Origin: Thermoprotei archaeon
Lineage (GTDB): Archaea; Thermoproteota; Thermoprotei; QMSL01; B3-G16
Reading direction: 5' to 3'
Length of the DNA: 17,219 nucleotides
NCBI GenBank assembly: GCA_021158375.1
Contig: JAGGUS010000189.1
Coordinates: 1 to 17,219, forward strand
Of this stretch, positions 1 through 8,154 are shown piece by piece. The first letter of the stretch is position 1; each line of letters opens with the position of its first letter. Under the pieces are notes generated by a model. It was not told the origin of the DNA, did no database searches, and was given only the letters and a program-made list of their open reading frames with translations. The position numbers and the translations under genes were made by a program.

Positions 1-1110
1 AACTATATATCAACTGAACAAATAGAAAATGGTATACTAAGGAGCGGAGAGTATCGAGTCCTTATTCTACCTTATTCCATCGCGTTGTCTCCTAAGGAAG
101 TAGAGGAGATAAAGAATTTTGTAAAGAATGGCGGAATACTAATTGCTGATGCGAAAATAGGACTTATGGATGATCACTGTAAATATATAGAGCGATTAAA
201 CTGGATACCTATAAGGGGCGCTCTAGACGATATATTCGGTATAAAAAGGACGAATCAGACTTCTCGTGAAGCTGGTTATATAGACATAATAAAGAAGAGC
301 TACGATAACTTTACTGCGCCCATTGAAGGCCTTCCGATATTCCCTGTCGAACCTAATATAGAACCCACTACTGGGATTGCATTAGCTAAAGGAAAAGAAG
401 TGCCAGCTATTATAATCAATAAATACGGTAAGGGCGTAGCGGTATACTTGAACTTCTGGATAGCAAACTACGTCGAATTAGGAAGTAAAATAGCAAAGGA
501 GAGAGTCCTCTTGCTAATGGATTCATTGTTCAAATGGCTTAATGTAAGGCCCAAGATCGAGCTATTCAATACAGATGGTTCTAGATACTATGGCGGTGAG
601 GTAGTAAGATATTCAAGTGGCAGTATAGAATATGTAGCACTATTCGTTAATCCAGATACTAACAAGCCTGTCAAACTCATAGTCGATCTAGGCGGTACAC
701 ACCACGTATATAATGTTAGGGAGAAGAAATACCTAGGTTTTACATCAAATGTCACAATAGTAGTAGATCCCGGAGAGCCTACTATATTAGCGCTTCTACC
801 ATATAAAGTTGAAGATATAGAAGTGAAGATAGTCAATAAGACATTAATTTTAGGTTCTGTTGCTACGTTGGATGCTAAAATAATAGTGACAAACGGTACA
901 GCTAAAGGACATACATTACGATTTGAAGTGTACGGACCTGATGGTAAGGAGAGGTTGTTCTATTCTAAGAACGTATATCTTGACGATAGCGATTCAGCTG
1001 AGTTCAGCATACCTTTTGCCTTCAATGATCCTAAAGGAGAATGGACTATTAAAGTGATAGATATAGCTAGTGGATATACTAAGGTGATTAAAGTAAACAT
1101 TTCCTCTTAA
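1..1110 (+). CDS. C-terminal part of a large GATase-domain protein (beta-galactosidase trimerisation type), 5' end outside the window
   Basis: The frame is open from base 1, so the TTG at 85 is internal and the true start lies upstream; 369 codons are visible before TAA at 1108-1110. The first ~150 residues look like a class I glutamine-amidotransferase-like domain as found behind GH42-type barrels: a strand YRVLILPYS, then a helix and the turn FVKNGGILIADAK, and later NKYGKGVAVYLNFW. No amidotransferase nucleophile Cys is evident, so the domain is probably structural. The last ~200 residues are beta-rich and include an Ig-like tail (YGPDGKERLFYSK, GEWTIKVIDIASGY). There is no C-terminal membrane anchor. 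By family resemblance this is the end of a large glycoside hydrolase or extracellular sugar-binding protein, but the catalytic part cannot be seen. A T-rich stretch at 1121-1129 follows the stop and may terminate transcription. Confidence 0.6.
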   Translation, partial: NYISTEQIENGILRSGEYRVLILPYSIALSPKEVEEIKNFVKNGGILIADAKIGLMDDHCKYIERLNWIPIRGALDDIFGIKRTNQTSREAGYIDIIKKSYDNFTAPIEGLPIFPVEPNIEPTTGIALAKGKEVPAIIINKYGKGVAVYLNFWIANYVELGSKIAKERVLLLMDSLFKWLNVRPKIELFNTDGSRYYGGEVVRYSSGSIEYVALFVNPDTNKPVKLIVDLGGTHHVYNVREKKYLGFTSNVTIVVDPGEPTILALLPYKVEDIEVKIVNKTLILGSVATLDAKIIVTNGTAKGHTLRFEVYGPDGKERLFYSKNVYLDDSDSAEFSIPFAFNDPKGEWTIKVIDIASGYTKVIKVNISS

Positions 1111-1151
1111 ACTTAAATTCTTTTTATTCCGCCTCATTATTATCTAATGAT

Positions 1152-1226
1152 ATGACTATTGTACAAAAGCTAGTAGAATCCTCCATTTTGCTCTTCGTAG
1201 TCTTTGATGCGATAGGTAACGCTTGA
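1152..1226 (+). pseudogene. Truncated marC-like N-terminal fragment
   Basis: An ATG at 1152 opens 24 codons ending in TGA at 1224. The peptide ends LLFVVFDAIGNA, which resembles the first membrane helix of MarC/SnatA-type integral membrane proteins, where the consensus is roughly LFVVIDPIGNxPIFL. Just past the stop, a shifted frame reads LIFVTLHNA, which would continue that consensus. This suggests a frameshift followed by loss of the remaining ~180 residues. No Shine-Dalgarno motif is visible. The call rests on about 18 residues, so chance similarity is possible. The fragment sits in the convergent gap between the GATase-domain gene and the alpha-mannosidase gene. Confidence 0.42.
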
Positions 1227-1297
1227 TTTTCGTAACCTTGCATAATGCGAAAATATGTAATGTAAATGCGCTAGTTAATAGTTTTTTATCAAAAAGT

Positions 1298-4021
1298 TTA
1301 AAATAAAACCTTTAGAGTCTCAAGCTTATGGGGTTCTATGTCTATTTGGATAGTTCTACCAGTTACATTTAATTGTTCTAGAGGCTCTTCATTTAAATTA
1401 GCTCTCCATGCCTCCTTAAGAGGTCTGAAGAATTCTAGGGATGCCGTAACCCTCTTATCAGAGACATTTAATAACCTTATCACGACATAATTGTCGTCTT
1501 CAGCCTTCTTCATACACGTTAGTATTATCTCTCTAGGGTTAACTTTAAGGAAGCTAAGCTCGCTTGGAAGATCGCCTTCATGAGGAAGATCCTCTTGGAT
1601 CAAAGGTTTAACCACAAACTCCCTAACAATCTTATATACACGCGCTTCTAGCCATCCGCCCTTATGAGGTATTATGGAATACTCAAATTCCATTAACCTC
1701 TTGCATTGAGCCTCAGGCGTTGGCATTGGGGGATCGGTGGTATCTGATCTTGTTAGGAAGGCTGGTTTTGAAAGCCAGCCGACGCACCTCATAAGGGTTA
1801 TTATAATCTCACTTCCGTTCTCGCCTCTACGTATTTCGTACTCGTGAAGACCTTTAGTCGCGATGCATAATCCTTTTTCACCATCGCTTACATCGACCCA
1901 TGTCCTCATAGGATAGGTGGGAGCATATTGTTCCTTGGGTATGTTGTCTCTCTCTATTACGTAGAAGTGAGTTTCTGCATGATGTTTTGTGGTAGATATG
2001 CCTGTTGGAAATACTACTCTTAATCTATGATCTTCAGCCTTGTTATCTACGAGTACTTTAACATCCACACGTGATATTCCAGCGTATAAGGTCACGAACA
2101 TAACTATGGGTAGCCTTACTAGCTCGTTGCTTCTTCCACCTCTATCAGGTCTTAGTGATTTAGGTACTTGTATGACTAGATCTATTTTAGCCTCAGCTAC
2201 TATAGGACCTCGCTTTGTAAACTCTAGTCTTGCTTCTATGTCTTTACTGCTTAAGATCAGGTTTTCCTTAGGTGGCGAGTAATTGTATTCACTACCCGCA
2301 TCGCCATCGTCCTCGAAGAAGTTCATTATAGGATATTCAAAACCGCTCCTCTTGTCTATTATCTTAAATGCTCCACCTTTCTTAGGATAGAAGACTACTC
2401 TCAAGAACTCATTTTCCATGCTATTGCCTTCTACCCTAACGAGTTCTGGTGTACCTTTACTCTCCCCTATCTCAATAGCGTAAGCCTTATAGCCCATAGA
2501 TGGAAGTGTGTCGATGAATTCAAGCACGAAGGCTCCATCGGGCATCTTAGTAAGTTGATGAGGGATGATACACCCATTTGCGTCGCGAACTTTAATCTTA
2601 ATTTTACTAAGATCGAAGACACCAATTTTCTCTACTATCTTTCTAAGGCGCTCATAATATCCACTTGGAAGTACGGACTTAAGTAATTGGAGGCTGTTTA
2701 TATCGATCCTTACCGGATAGTCGAATCTTAATCTTAGCTTTATGGGAGTCCTTCGTTTCCAAGCTAGAGTATTAAAGGCGACTAAGTATAGTATAGCATT
2801 CCTGCTAAAGTTTAGATTAAGCTTTGAAGTAAGGAAGAGCATTGCAAATTTGGTTCTATCACACTCATGCCAGAGGAATGCTAGTGGAATTTCAATTAGT
2901 GGTGCTGCAGGTGTTAATAATGCCCATGCTAAGCTACGTGCTTTAAGTTGACGAACCTCACACTCCTTATGAACCTCATCAATACTACATCCACATATCG
3001 AGTCGTGTGCATGACATTGTAGGACATAACGCCATGCCTGCCATATAAACTCCTTAGGATATTTATTGCCTAGTAACCACGCAATAGTCCATAATGGCTC
3101 TACATAATTGACGAGTAACACTTCGTTCTCAAAGTTAAGTTGCTTAAGGTACACCCTTGATGACCAACAACCATTTAATGTACTTCTATAATGGCTACTA
3201 AGCATTTCGCCAGAATAAACGCCGAGCTTATTAGCGTACTTCTTAACCTCATTTAAAAGTTCCTCTAAACTACCCTGTATGACTTCAAATGGTAAATCTT
3301 GCTTCTCCTTAGCCTCTTTCACTACGTCAGGTATCCACTCCTTAGGGAACTGATGATCACAGCCGACCATACCTGGCAGTAGAGGAACTCTACATTTAGG
3401 TCTCCATCTCTCAAAGAATTTATTGAGGTATTCAATGGCCCTCATAGGATCTTTAGGTAGACGTTCACAATTACAGTAACCGTCAATCAGGAAGAGAGCC
3501 AGAACCTCTGAACCGTCAGGAGCACGCCATATGAAGGGATTTCCTAGAGACTCAAGTACACTTCCCATTCCTCTTGAGAAGACGAAAGTATCTATACCAA
3601 AACCCCTCAATATCTGGGGTAACTGTGTGGTGTGACCAAAGGTATCCGGAAGATAACCTACTTTCATCACACGACCAAAAGACTCCGCTATCCTGATGCC
3701 GAGCAATAAATTCCTTATGAGCCCTTCTCCCGATACTAACCACTCATCCGGTTGTACATATAGCGGACCTACTATTAATTTCCCTTCACGAATTCTCCCT
3801 TTTAGAGCTTCTTTCATGTACGGCCTGACTTCTAGGTAGTCCTCTAGGACTATGGTCTGCCCGTCTAACATAAAGGAGTGATAGCGAGGATCCTTATCGA
3901 ATATTCTGAGAGCTCTATTAATACACTGGACTAAGCGGTATCTAAATCTCTCAAACGTGAAGTACCATTCTCGATCCCAGTGAGTATGTGCAATTAAAAA
4001 TATCTTCGGTCTCTGTCCCAA
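1298..4021 (-). CDS. Alpha-mannosidase, glycoside hydrolase family 38
   Basis: A 907-residue GH38 retaining alpha-mannosidase, predicted to release mannose from the non-reducing end of alpha-mannosides such as N-glycan or oligomannoside fragments. No signal peptide is present, so it should act in the cytoplasm. The N-terminal domain carries AHTHWDREWY (residues 11-20, zinc ligands H14 and D16), YLPDTFGH (D126 as nucleophile and zinc ligand) and HDSICGCS (H339 as the last zinc ligand). Residues ~380-907 form the usual beta-sandwich region with ENEFLRVVF and GGAFKIIDKRSGFEYP. Length is normal for the family. The TTG at 4021 is the only in-frame start after the upstream stop, and no clear Shine-Dalgarno motif precedes it. 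It lies 311 bp downstream of the membrane-protein gene on the same strand, so co-transcription is possible but not shown. Natural substrate linkage cannot be read from sequence. Confidence 0.93.
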   Translation of the reverse strand: MGQRPKIFLIAHTHWDREWYFTFERFRYRLVQCINRALRIFDKDPRYHSFMLDGQTIVLEDYLEVRPYMKEALKGRIREGKLIVGPLYVQPDEWLVSGEGLIRNLLLGIRIAESFGRVMKVGYLPDTFGHTTQLPQILRGFGIDTFVFSRGMGSVLESLGNPFIWRAPDGSEVLALFLIDGYCNCERLPKDPMRAIEYLNKFFERWRPKCRVPLLPGMVGCDHQFPKEWIPDVVKEAKEKQDLPFEVIQGSLEELLNEVKKYANKLGVYSGEMLSSHYRSTLNGCWSSRVYLKQLNFENEVLLVNYVEPLWTIAWLLGNKYPKEFIWQAWRYVLQCHAHDSICGCSIDEVHKECEVRQLKARSLAWALLTPAAPLIEIPLAFLWHECDRTKFAMLFLTSKLNLNFSRNAILYLVAFNTLAWKRRTPIKLRLRFDYPVRIDINSLQLLKSVLPSGYYERLRKIVEKIGVFDLSKIKIKVRDANGCIIPHQLTKMPDGAFVLEFIDTLPSMGYKAYAIEIGESKGTPELVRVEGNSMENEFLRVVFYPKKGGAFKIIDKRSGFEYPIMNFFEDDGDAGSEYNYSPPKENLILSSKDIEARLEFTKRGPIVAEAKIDLVIQVPKSLRPDRGGRSNELVRLPIVMFVTLYAGISRVDVKVLVDNKAEDHRLRVVFPTGISTTKHHAETHFYVIERDNIPKEQYAPTYPMRTWVDVSDGEKGLCIATKGLHEYEIRRGENGSEIIITLMRCVGWLSKPAFLTRSDTTDPPMPTPEAQCKRLMEFEYSIIPHKGGWLEARVYKIVREFVVKPLIQEDLPHEGDLPSELSFLKVNPREIILTCMKKAEDDNYVVIRLLNVSDKRVTASLEFFRPLKEAWRANLNEEPLEQLNVTGRTIQIDIEPHKLETLKVLF

Positions 4022-4332
4022 ACCGTCACACTTGCCATCTTTACTCTCTTAAATTTCTTATTCATAGAACTCTCTAGTTTTCATTATCTACTTCTCTATA
4101 CCATATTTTTCTTAAAACCTGAATGTTGCCTCTCTCCATATAAGGATGTATCTTCTAGTAAAGAGTGTGAAGTGGAGTCAACAACCTCTCAGCATTTGCT
4201 CTCTCGAAATAGACTTCATTGCTTTCGATAAGAAAGTTACATAAAGCTATAATGTAACAAGATAGAGTGTTAAAATTTCTTTAAAAGATAATACGTAACC
4301 TATTTCCTATTTTAAGAAAAATATGGTTCTTT
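4022..4332. other. 311-bp AT-rich gap between two minus-strand genes
   Basis: No convincing reading frame is present. A 23-codon ATG frame on the minus strand just before the GH38 start overlaps that gene out of frame and has no recognisable content. The gap contains the 17-bp inverted repeat listed separately. Downstream of the membrane-protein stop, a minus-strand T run (4315-4323) could serve as a terminator. I could not pick a convincing TATA box for the alpha-mannosidase gene. Confidence 0.5.
4101..4326. repeat. 17-bp perfect inverted repeat flanking 192 bp
   Basis: CCATATTTTTCTTAAAA at 4101-4117 is the exact reverse complement of 4310-4326. The arms enclose 192 bp with no gene. The match stops abruptly on both sides, and no target-site duplication flanks the arms. 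It could mark a small non-autonomous element, a pair of binding sites, or an AT-rich coincidence. Confidence 0.6.
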
Positions 4333-6312
4333 TTACATACTAGGTAGCACTCTGATAGCCAGTATAGCAATACCCCCTATGAACCAACAAATCGCTACTC
4401 CTGAAAGAACACCAGCTGCAAAAGGCACTAGCACATTATCATGCACTCTCACACCACCAATTTTAATCACTAAGTATTTTATGATCCATGTAACAAGCGG
4501 AACAAATGGCTGTAATATGTCTAGGAACATACCTGTTGGTACACCGAAGATGTAACCAAAGCCTAGAGCTGCGCCCACTGGATCTATAGGCCACCAGACA
4601 AATCTAGCTCTTAAGTATGATAGAACTCCTGTTATTATTAAACCCACTAATAATTGGGGCCACCATGGTCTCTGAACAGGAAAGTCCGGAGTTAATGCAT
4701 CAGTAGATATCCAGAACTCTATGAGGCCTCTTGGCAAAGAACCATAGCCTACAGTGTAAAGGAGCTTAAGGACTACGAACCATTGTAAAATACCGCCAAC
4801 TAAAGCGCCTATTAGTAACGCTATAAACATATCTCTAGGGCTAATATCAACATCCTTAGCTACTCTGAAGAACATTGCAGCATAAGATACATTAAATACA
4901 AGCTCACCAGTGCACATTCTCTGATCTAATACTAGAGCATTCACGAGCTCAGGGTTGAACCCAGCAGTGGTAACATCATAATATAGTGTTGGTAGCATGT
5001 AATATGGATAATCTAAGGAACCTATCGGTGAAAGACCATAGATTCTAGCTATACTTAACCCTAGTAAAAAGTACTGAAGTATTATTAGGAAGGCGCCGAA
5101 GGGTCTAACACCTGCTGCATAGTATAGTATAAAGAGATTTACTAGACACACAAGTATTGTAAACCAGGCAGTTCTATAAGTTATGGCTTCTCGTTCTACC
5201 TCCTCCCTTGTAGGGCCAGCTATTGCACTTTTAAGCGTACGGCCTATATATTTTGCATGGAGTAGCAACCAGAATAATCCTACTCCCATGATGATACCAT
5301 ATTGCATAGCAAAAATCTTTAGTGAACCCGTAAATCCTAGTATTTCAAAACGATCTAGGCCTATTTTTTCTATACCTGAATAGTAGCCCCTAAGGTATAG
5401 TATTTGTATAACTATCAAGAGAGCTATATTAACTACCCATGCAGATAGTAATATGTCTAGAGGTGCTAGTAAAAACGTCAAGTATTCAATGAGGTTTGTT
5501 GGTACTACCATAAGCCCAACAATCCTTTGAAGATTAGGTAGAGCTTGAATCGCTATAGCTCCGGGATACCAACTTACAAAGGTGGCAGTATTAGTCCATC
5601 CGAGTATGTCTGGTAACCATGGAACTAAGAGCTTCAGTACTAAAACAAACGTGTAAAGAAAGCCCACTAATAAGCCTGCTAAATATATGGCAAACCTTCT
5701 ATCAATAGGCAATCCTTTAGCTCTCCTCTCAGGAGAAGCAGTAATTAGTGGTACAGACCAAACATACCCTATAGGATATGGTAGCATTTCTATGTCCATC
5801 CATTGACGTCTAACAATAGACAGAAGAGCTAACATAAAGAGGAGCCATGCCACACTATACATAGCCCACCATGATAGCGTAGGTAGCCATGCGCCCCACG
5901 GGACTTTGGTAATATGCCCCGAAAATATATCAGCCATGTACTTATGATCGAAAGGGCCAAATGTAAGACTGAAAAACTCGCTGATAGCAGATGTACGAGC
6001 ACCATATATGACATCAAGGACGTCGGGAACTAAAGGTCTTGCTCCAGGGATGAGTATTGCCATAATTGAAGTTGCTACTATTAGCGCTATGTGTTTATTC
6101 GATATTCTTTCTGGAAACAAATTTCCTATAATCAACGCTATAAACATTATAGCCAATGGTATGTTTCCTGAAATCGCTACTGCATAGTAAGTCCAAGCAG
6201 GCGTATAATATGTTACTATTGGAGTTAGCACCGCTACAACAACGGCAACCACTATTAGAGTTAACGTAAAGTGCCATGTCAAAATACTTTTTTTAACTTT
6301 ACTACTGCTCAT
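4333..6312 (-). CDS. Polytopic membrane protein resembling DUF6785 / OPT-like transporters
   Basis: A 659-residue integral membrane protein with roughly 14-16 hydrophobic segments and no other obvious domain. Segments start at residues ~17-35 and ~50-64, and the last is ~640-655. Between helices lies RRQWMDIEMLPYPIG (168-182); an acidic residue before LPYP is reminiscent of OPT oligopeptide/metal transporters, and the overall pattern matches my recollection of archaeal proteins annotated DUF6785. The family assignment is from memory and not decisive. The substrate is unknown; next to an alpha-mannosidase it may import glycosides or glycopeptides (inference). The ATG at 6312 is preceded by GGGGAT on the minus strand, a modest Shine-Dalgarno motif. 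It is divergent from the surface-protein gene, sharing a ~90-bp promoter gap, and upstream of the alpha-mannosidase on the same strand. Confidence 0.72.
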   Translation of the reverse strand: MSSSKVKKSILTWHFTLTLIVVAVVVAVLTPIVTYYTPAWTYYAVAISGNIPLAIMFIALIIGNLFPERISNKHIALIVATSIMAILIPGARPLVPDVLDVIYGARTSAISEFFSLTFGPFDHKYMADIFSGHITKVPWGAWLPTLSWWAMYSVAWLLFMLALLSIVRRQWMDIEMLPYPIGYVWSVPLITASPERRAKGLPIDRRFAIYLAGLLVGFLYTFVLVLKLLVPWLPDILGWTNTATFVSWYPGAIAIQALPNLQRIVGLMVVPTNLIEYLTFLLAPLDILLSAWVVNIALLIVIQILYLRGYYSGIEKIGLDRFEILGFTGSLKIFAMQYGIIMGVGLFWLLLHAKYIGRTLKSAIAGPTREEVEREAITYRTAWFTILVCLVNLFILYYAAGVRPFGAFLIILQYFLLGLSIARIYGLSPIGSLDYPYYMLPTLYYDVTTAGFNPELVNALVLDQRMCTGELVFNVSYAAMFFRVAKDVDISPRDMFIALLIGALVGGILQWFVVLKLLYTVGYGSLPRGLIEFWISTDALTPDFPVQRPWWPQLLVGLIITGVLSYLRARFVWWPIDPVGAALGFGYIFGVPTGMFLDILQPFVPLVTWIIKYLVIKIGGVRVHDNVLVPFAAGVLSGVAICWFIGGIAILAIRVLPSM

Positions 6313-6350
6313 AGCAATCCCCTAACATACTAGTTCTATACTATACTATT

Positions 6351-6380
6351 CTTACTTAAAGTTAAATTTTTAAGTTTTAC
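6351..6380. promoter_or_regulatory. Overlapping divergent promoters with an inverted TATA-like motif
   Basis: ACTTAAA (6354-6360) and TTTAAGT (6369-6375) are mirror arms eight bases apart, in the gap between the divergent membrane-protein and surface-protein genes. Each arm could act as a TATA element for one direction, about 42-48 bp from the respective start codons. Such an arrangement would couple expression of the two genes. Start sites are inferred only. Confidence 0.45.
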
Positions 6381-6402
6381 TACTGTAATATGTAAACTAG
6401 AA

Positions 6403-7428
6403 GTGGTGAGATGTAATATGAAGAAAAATACCTTGAATTATTTCCCTAAAAAGAAAGTAAGTATTTTGCTCGTGTTAGCAATAGTGACGATGTTTTCATT
6501 AGAACTAGTCCTTGTCATGGGATCAAATAAAATATCAGCCGTACACAACTTTTCTGCACAGGAGAAAAAAATTTATGTGCTCTGTGTTAGAGAGGCAGGA
6601 GAGAGTTGGGTAGATAAGAACGAGATGCGAAGTGCTGTTATGGGATATCTAAAAGCTCTTGGTTTAAAATATGAAGTCATCGAATCTGTAGATGAGTGGG
6701 AAGCTCTTATTAAGGAAGCACCAGAGGGCATTATAATTATAAACTGTCATGGCGAAGTCGTACCAATTCCTACATCATACGGAGATGATTATGAAAGTTT
6801 TTACAAGGATCTGGCAGAGCTTATCAAAAATAAAGGCTGGATCTTCGTACAGATGGTAGGTTTTGGTTTCTGCATGGTAGGCAACACAAAGACAGTAGGA
6901 GAGAGTTATGGTGTTGAGGAAGAAGCCATCTTCAGGGCTCTCGGGTTAGAGGGCCTAGTAGACCCATGGTATACTGGAACAGCAGAATTAAGTGGAAGTC
7001 TTGGTAAAAATATAAGTAAGGCAATAGGAGTTAGTATACCTGAGACTGTAGCCGTAGATACGGCAATAGCTATTGCCGTTGATCAGTTGCCTGAACAAGT
7101 AAAGGTTTTGTGGTACTGGTATAAAGTACCAGAGAGCGAAGAAACGTGGCAAGGATATCCATATCTTGGAGTAGTTGCTCTGAAAATAGGTAAGGGTATA
7201 TTAGTGTGGGGCGGACTGGTAGAGATGGCTGGAGCAGAATATGGAAAGATAGCAGCTCTAGTTACGGCATACATATTAAACCCTAAACTTGCTACAATGA
7301 GAGTCAGATTGCCGTTATTAACAAGAAAGTATATCTTTATTTATTCATTAGTAGCGGTAGGGGCAATATTCGCTGCATTTGGACTTGCGCTACTATTCAA
7401 GAGATCCGTGCCTCCGGAAGGTACATAA
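6403..7428 (+). CDS. Membrane-anchored extracellular protein with a GATase-like fold
   Basis: I do not recognise a named family. Counting from GTG 6403 there are 341 residues. An ATG at 6418 is a better start because GGTGAG (6405-6410) sits about 7 bases before it, giving 336 residues. KKK plus a hydrophobic stretch at ~20-40 form a signal peptide or anchor. The middle (52-300) alternates strands and helices, with IYVLCVREAGESW, GIIIINCHGEVVPIP, GWIFVQMVGFGFC and GKGILVWGGLVEMAG. This layout resembles the amidotransferase-like domains found in archaeal sugar-binding or hydrolase proteins. Residues ~310-332 form a C-terminal transmembrane helix followed by KR and a short tail, so the body should face outside. 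It is divergent from the putative transporter gene, which suggests a surface accessory or binding role (inference). Confidence 0.6.
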   Translation: MVRCNMKKNTLNYFPKKKVSILLVLAIVTMFSLELVLVMGSNKISAVHNFSAQEKKIYVLCVREAGESWVDKNEMRSAVMGYLKALGLKYEVIESVDEWEALIKEAPEGIIIINCHGEVVPIPTSYGDDYESFYKDLAELIKNKGWIFVQMVGFGFCMVGNTKTVGESYGVEEEAIFRALGLEGLVDPWYTGTAELSGSLGKNISKAIGVSIPETVAVDTAIAIAVDQLPEQVKVLWYWYKVPESEETWQGYPYLGVVALKIGKGILVWGGLVEMAGAEYGKIAALVTAYILNPKLATMRVRLPLLTRKYIFIYSLVAVGAIFAAFGLALLFKRSVPPEGT

Positions 7429-7503
7429 AAGCCTTAAATTATTTTCGACTATTTTTGTTACACTATTTTATTTTTACTACTGGCTAAAGCGATTCTATAC
7501 GAT

Positions 7504-8025
7504 ATGAGTAAACTAATGTTCATAAATTGTGCTAAAAAGCTAGGATTTAAAGAACCTCAACCAAGGAAGCTCGTACTTGCATTTTATTATCCTTGATATG
7601 GCTCAATTTACGGCCCCTCTAAAAGATGGGTTCATTGGACGATGGTAACGGCAGAGGATATAGGGTCTTCAACAGATTATCAATTATTAGGAGCATACGA
7701 CTCGCAAGATAGTGAAGTAATAAAATGTCATATGATATTGGCTAGTTGTGCAGGTATTGATGGATTTATTGTATCATGGTGGGAAATAGATATGTTTGAA
7801 GATTTTGAAGATAATGCTCTTAGTAAAATGGTATAAGGTTGCAGAAGAATCAAGTTTTAATATTATAAAGTGTGTAAGAGAATGAGTAAAGAACAAATAG
7901 TTTTGTTTATACAAAGGTTGCTTATCGATGGTGAAGATATTGCGGATAGTGAATATATTCCTCCTTTAGTAACTATACAAAAAGGCTTTATAGGTAAGCA
8001 TATATTACTGACAAAGGGATTATGA
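7504..8025 (+). pseudogene. Decayed GH99-like (endo-alpha-mannosidase type) gene
   Basis: Reading from ~7504 in one frame gives KLVLAFYYP, an in-frame TGA (7594-7596) in place of the Trp of the GH99 motif YYPWYG, then YGSIYGPSKRWVHW, LLGAYDSQDSEVIKCHM and CAGIDGFIVSWW, all features of GH99/GH71-like TIM barrels. The frame stops at TAA 7834. A +1 frame continues sensibly as YKVAEESSFN up to TGA 7883. The original frame then resumes at 7882 with MSKEQIV and ends at 8023. Only the first ~150-170 residues are recognisable; the catalytic C-terminal part of a ~350-residue enzyme is missing. The living ancestor probably cut inside alpha-mannan or glycan chains, complementing the exo-mannosidases nearby. 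With a nonsense codon, two frame changes and truncation, it should be inactive. Confidence 0.68.
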
Positions 8026-8110
8026 AGAAGTAGGAAAGTGCCCTTATTAAACCGTACTAGCATTACTACCTAAATTGTGGAGTTGGTTTAATAGTAGAGA
8101 TTTTCGAAAG

Positions 8111-8120
8111 TCTTAAATAC
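8111..8120 (+). promoter_or_regulatory. TATA-box candidate for the dehydrogenase/isomerase operon
   Basis: TCTTAAATAC preceded by purines (CGAAAG, 8105-8110) resembles an archaeal BRE/TATA element. A start site about 25 bp downstream would fall near 8140, leaving a leader just long enough for the GGTGA ribosome-binding site at 8144-8148, six bases before the GTG at 8155. Confidence 0.5.
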
Positions 8121-8154
8121 ATTATTAAATATACCACCTGAAGGGTGAATTTTT

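Noticed and set aside
85..87. TTG as the start of the first gene
   Set aside because: The frame is open to base 1 and the upstream codons continue the domain (YRVLILPYS), so the protein begins outside the window.
4003..4065. Short ATG frame beginning just upstream of the alpha-mannosidase
   Set aside because: About 20 codons, out of frame with the enzyme, no recognisable content; a leader peptide cannot be supported.
7594..7596. In-frame TGA as a recoded selenocysteine or pyrrolysine-like codon
   Set aside because: The site is a structural Trp in the family, and two more frame disruptions plus truncation follow, so simple decay explains it.
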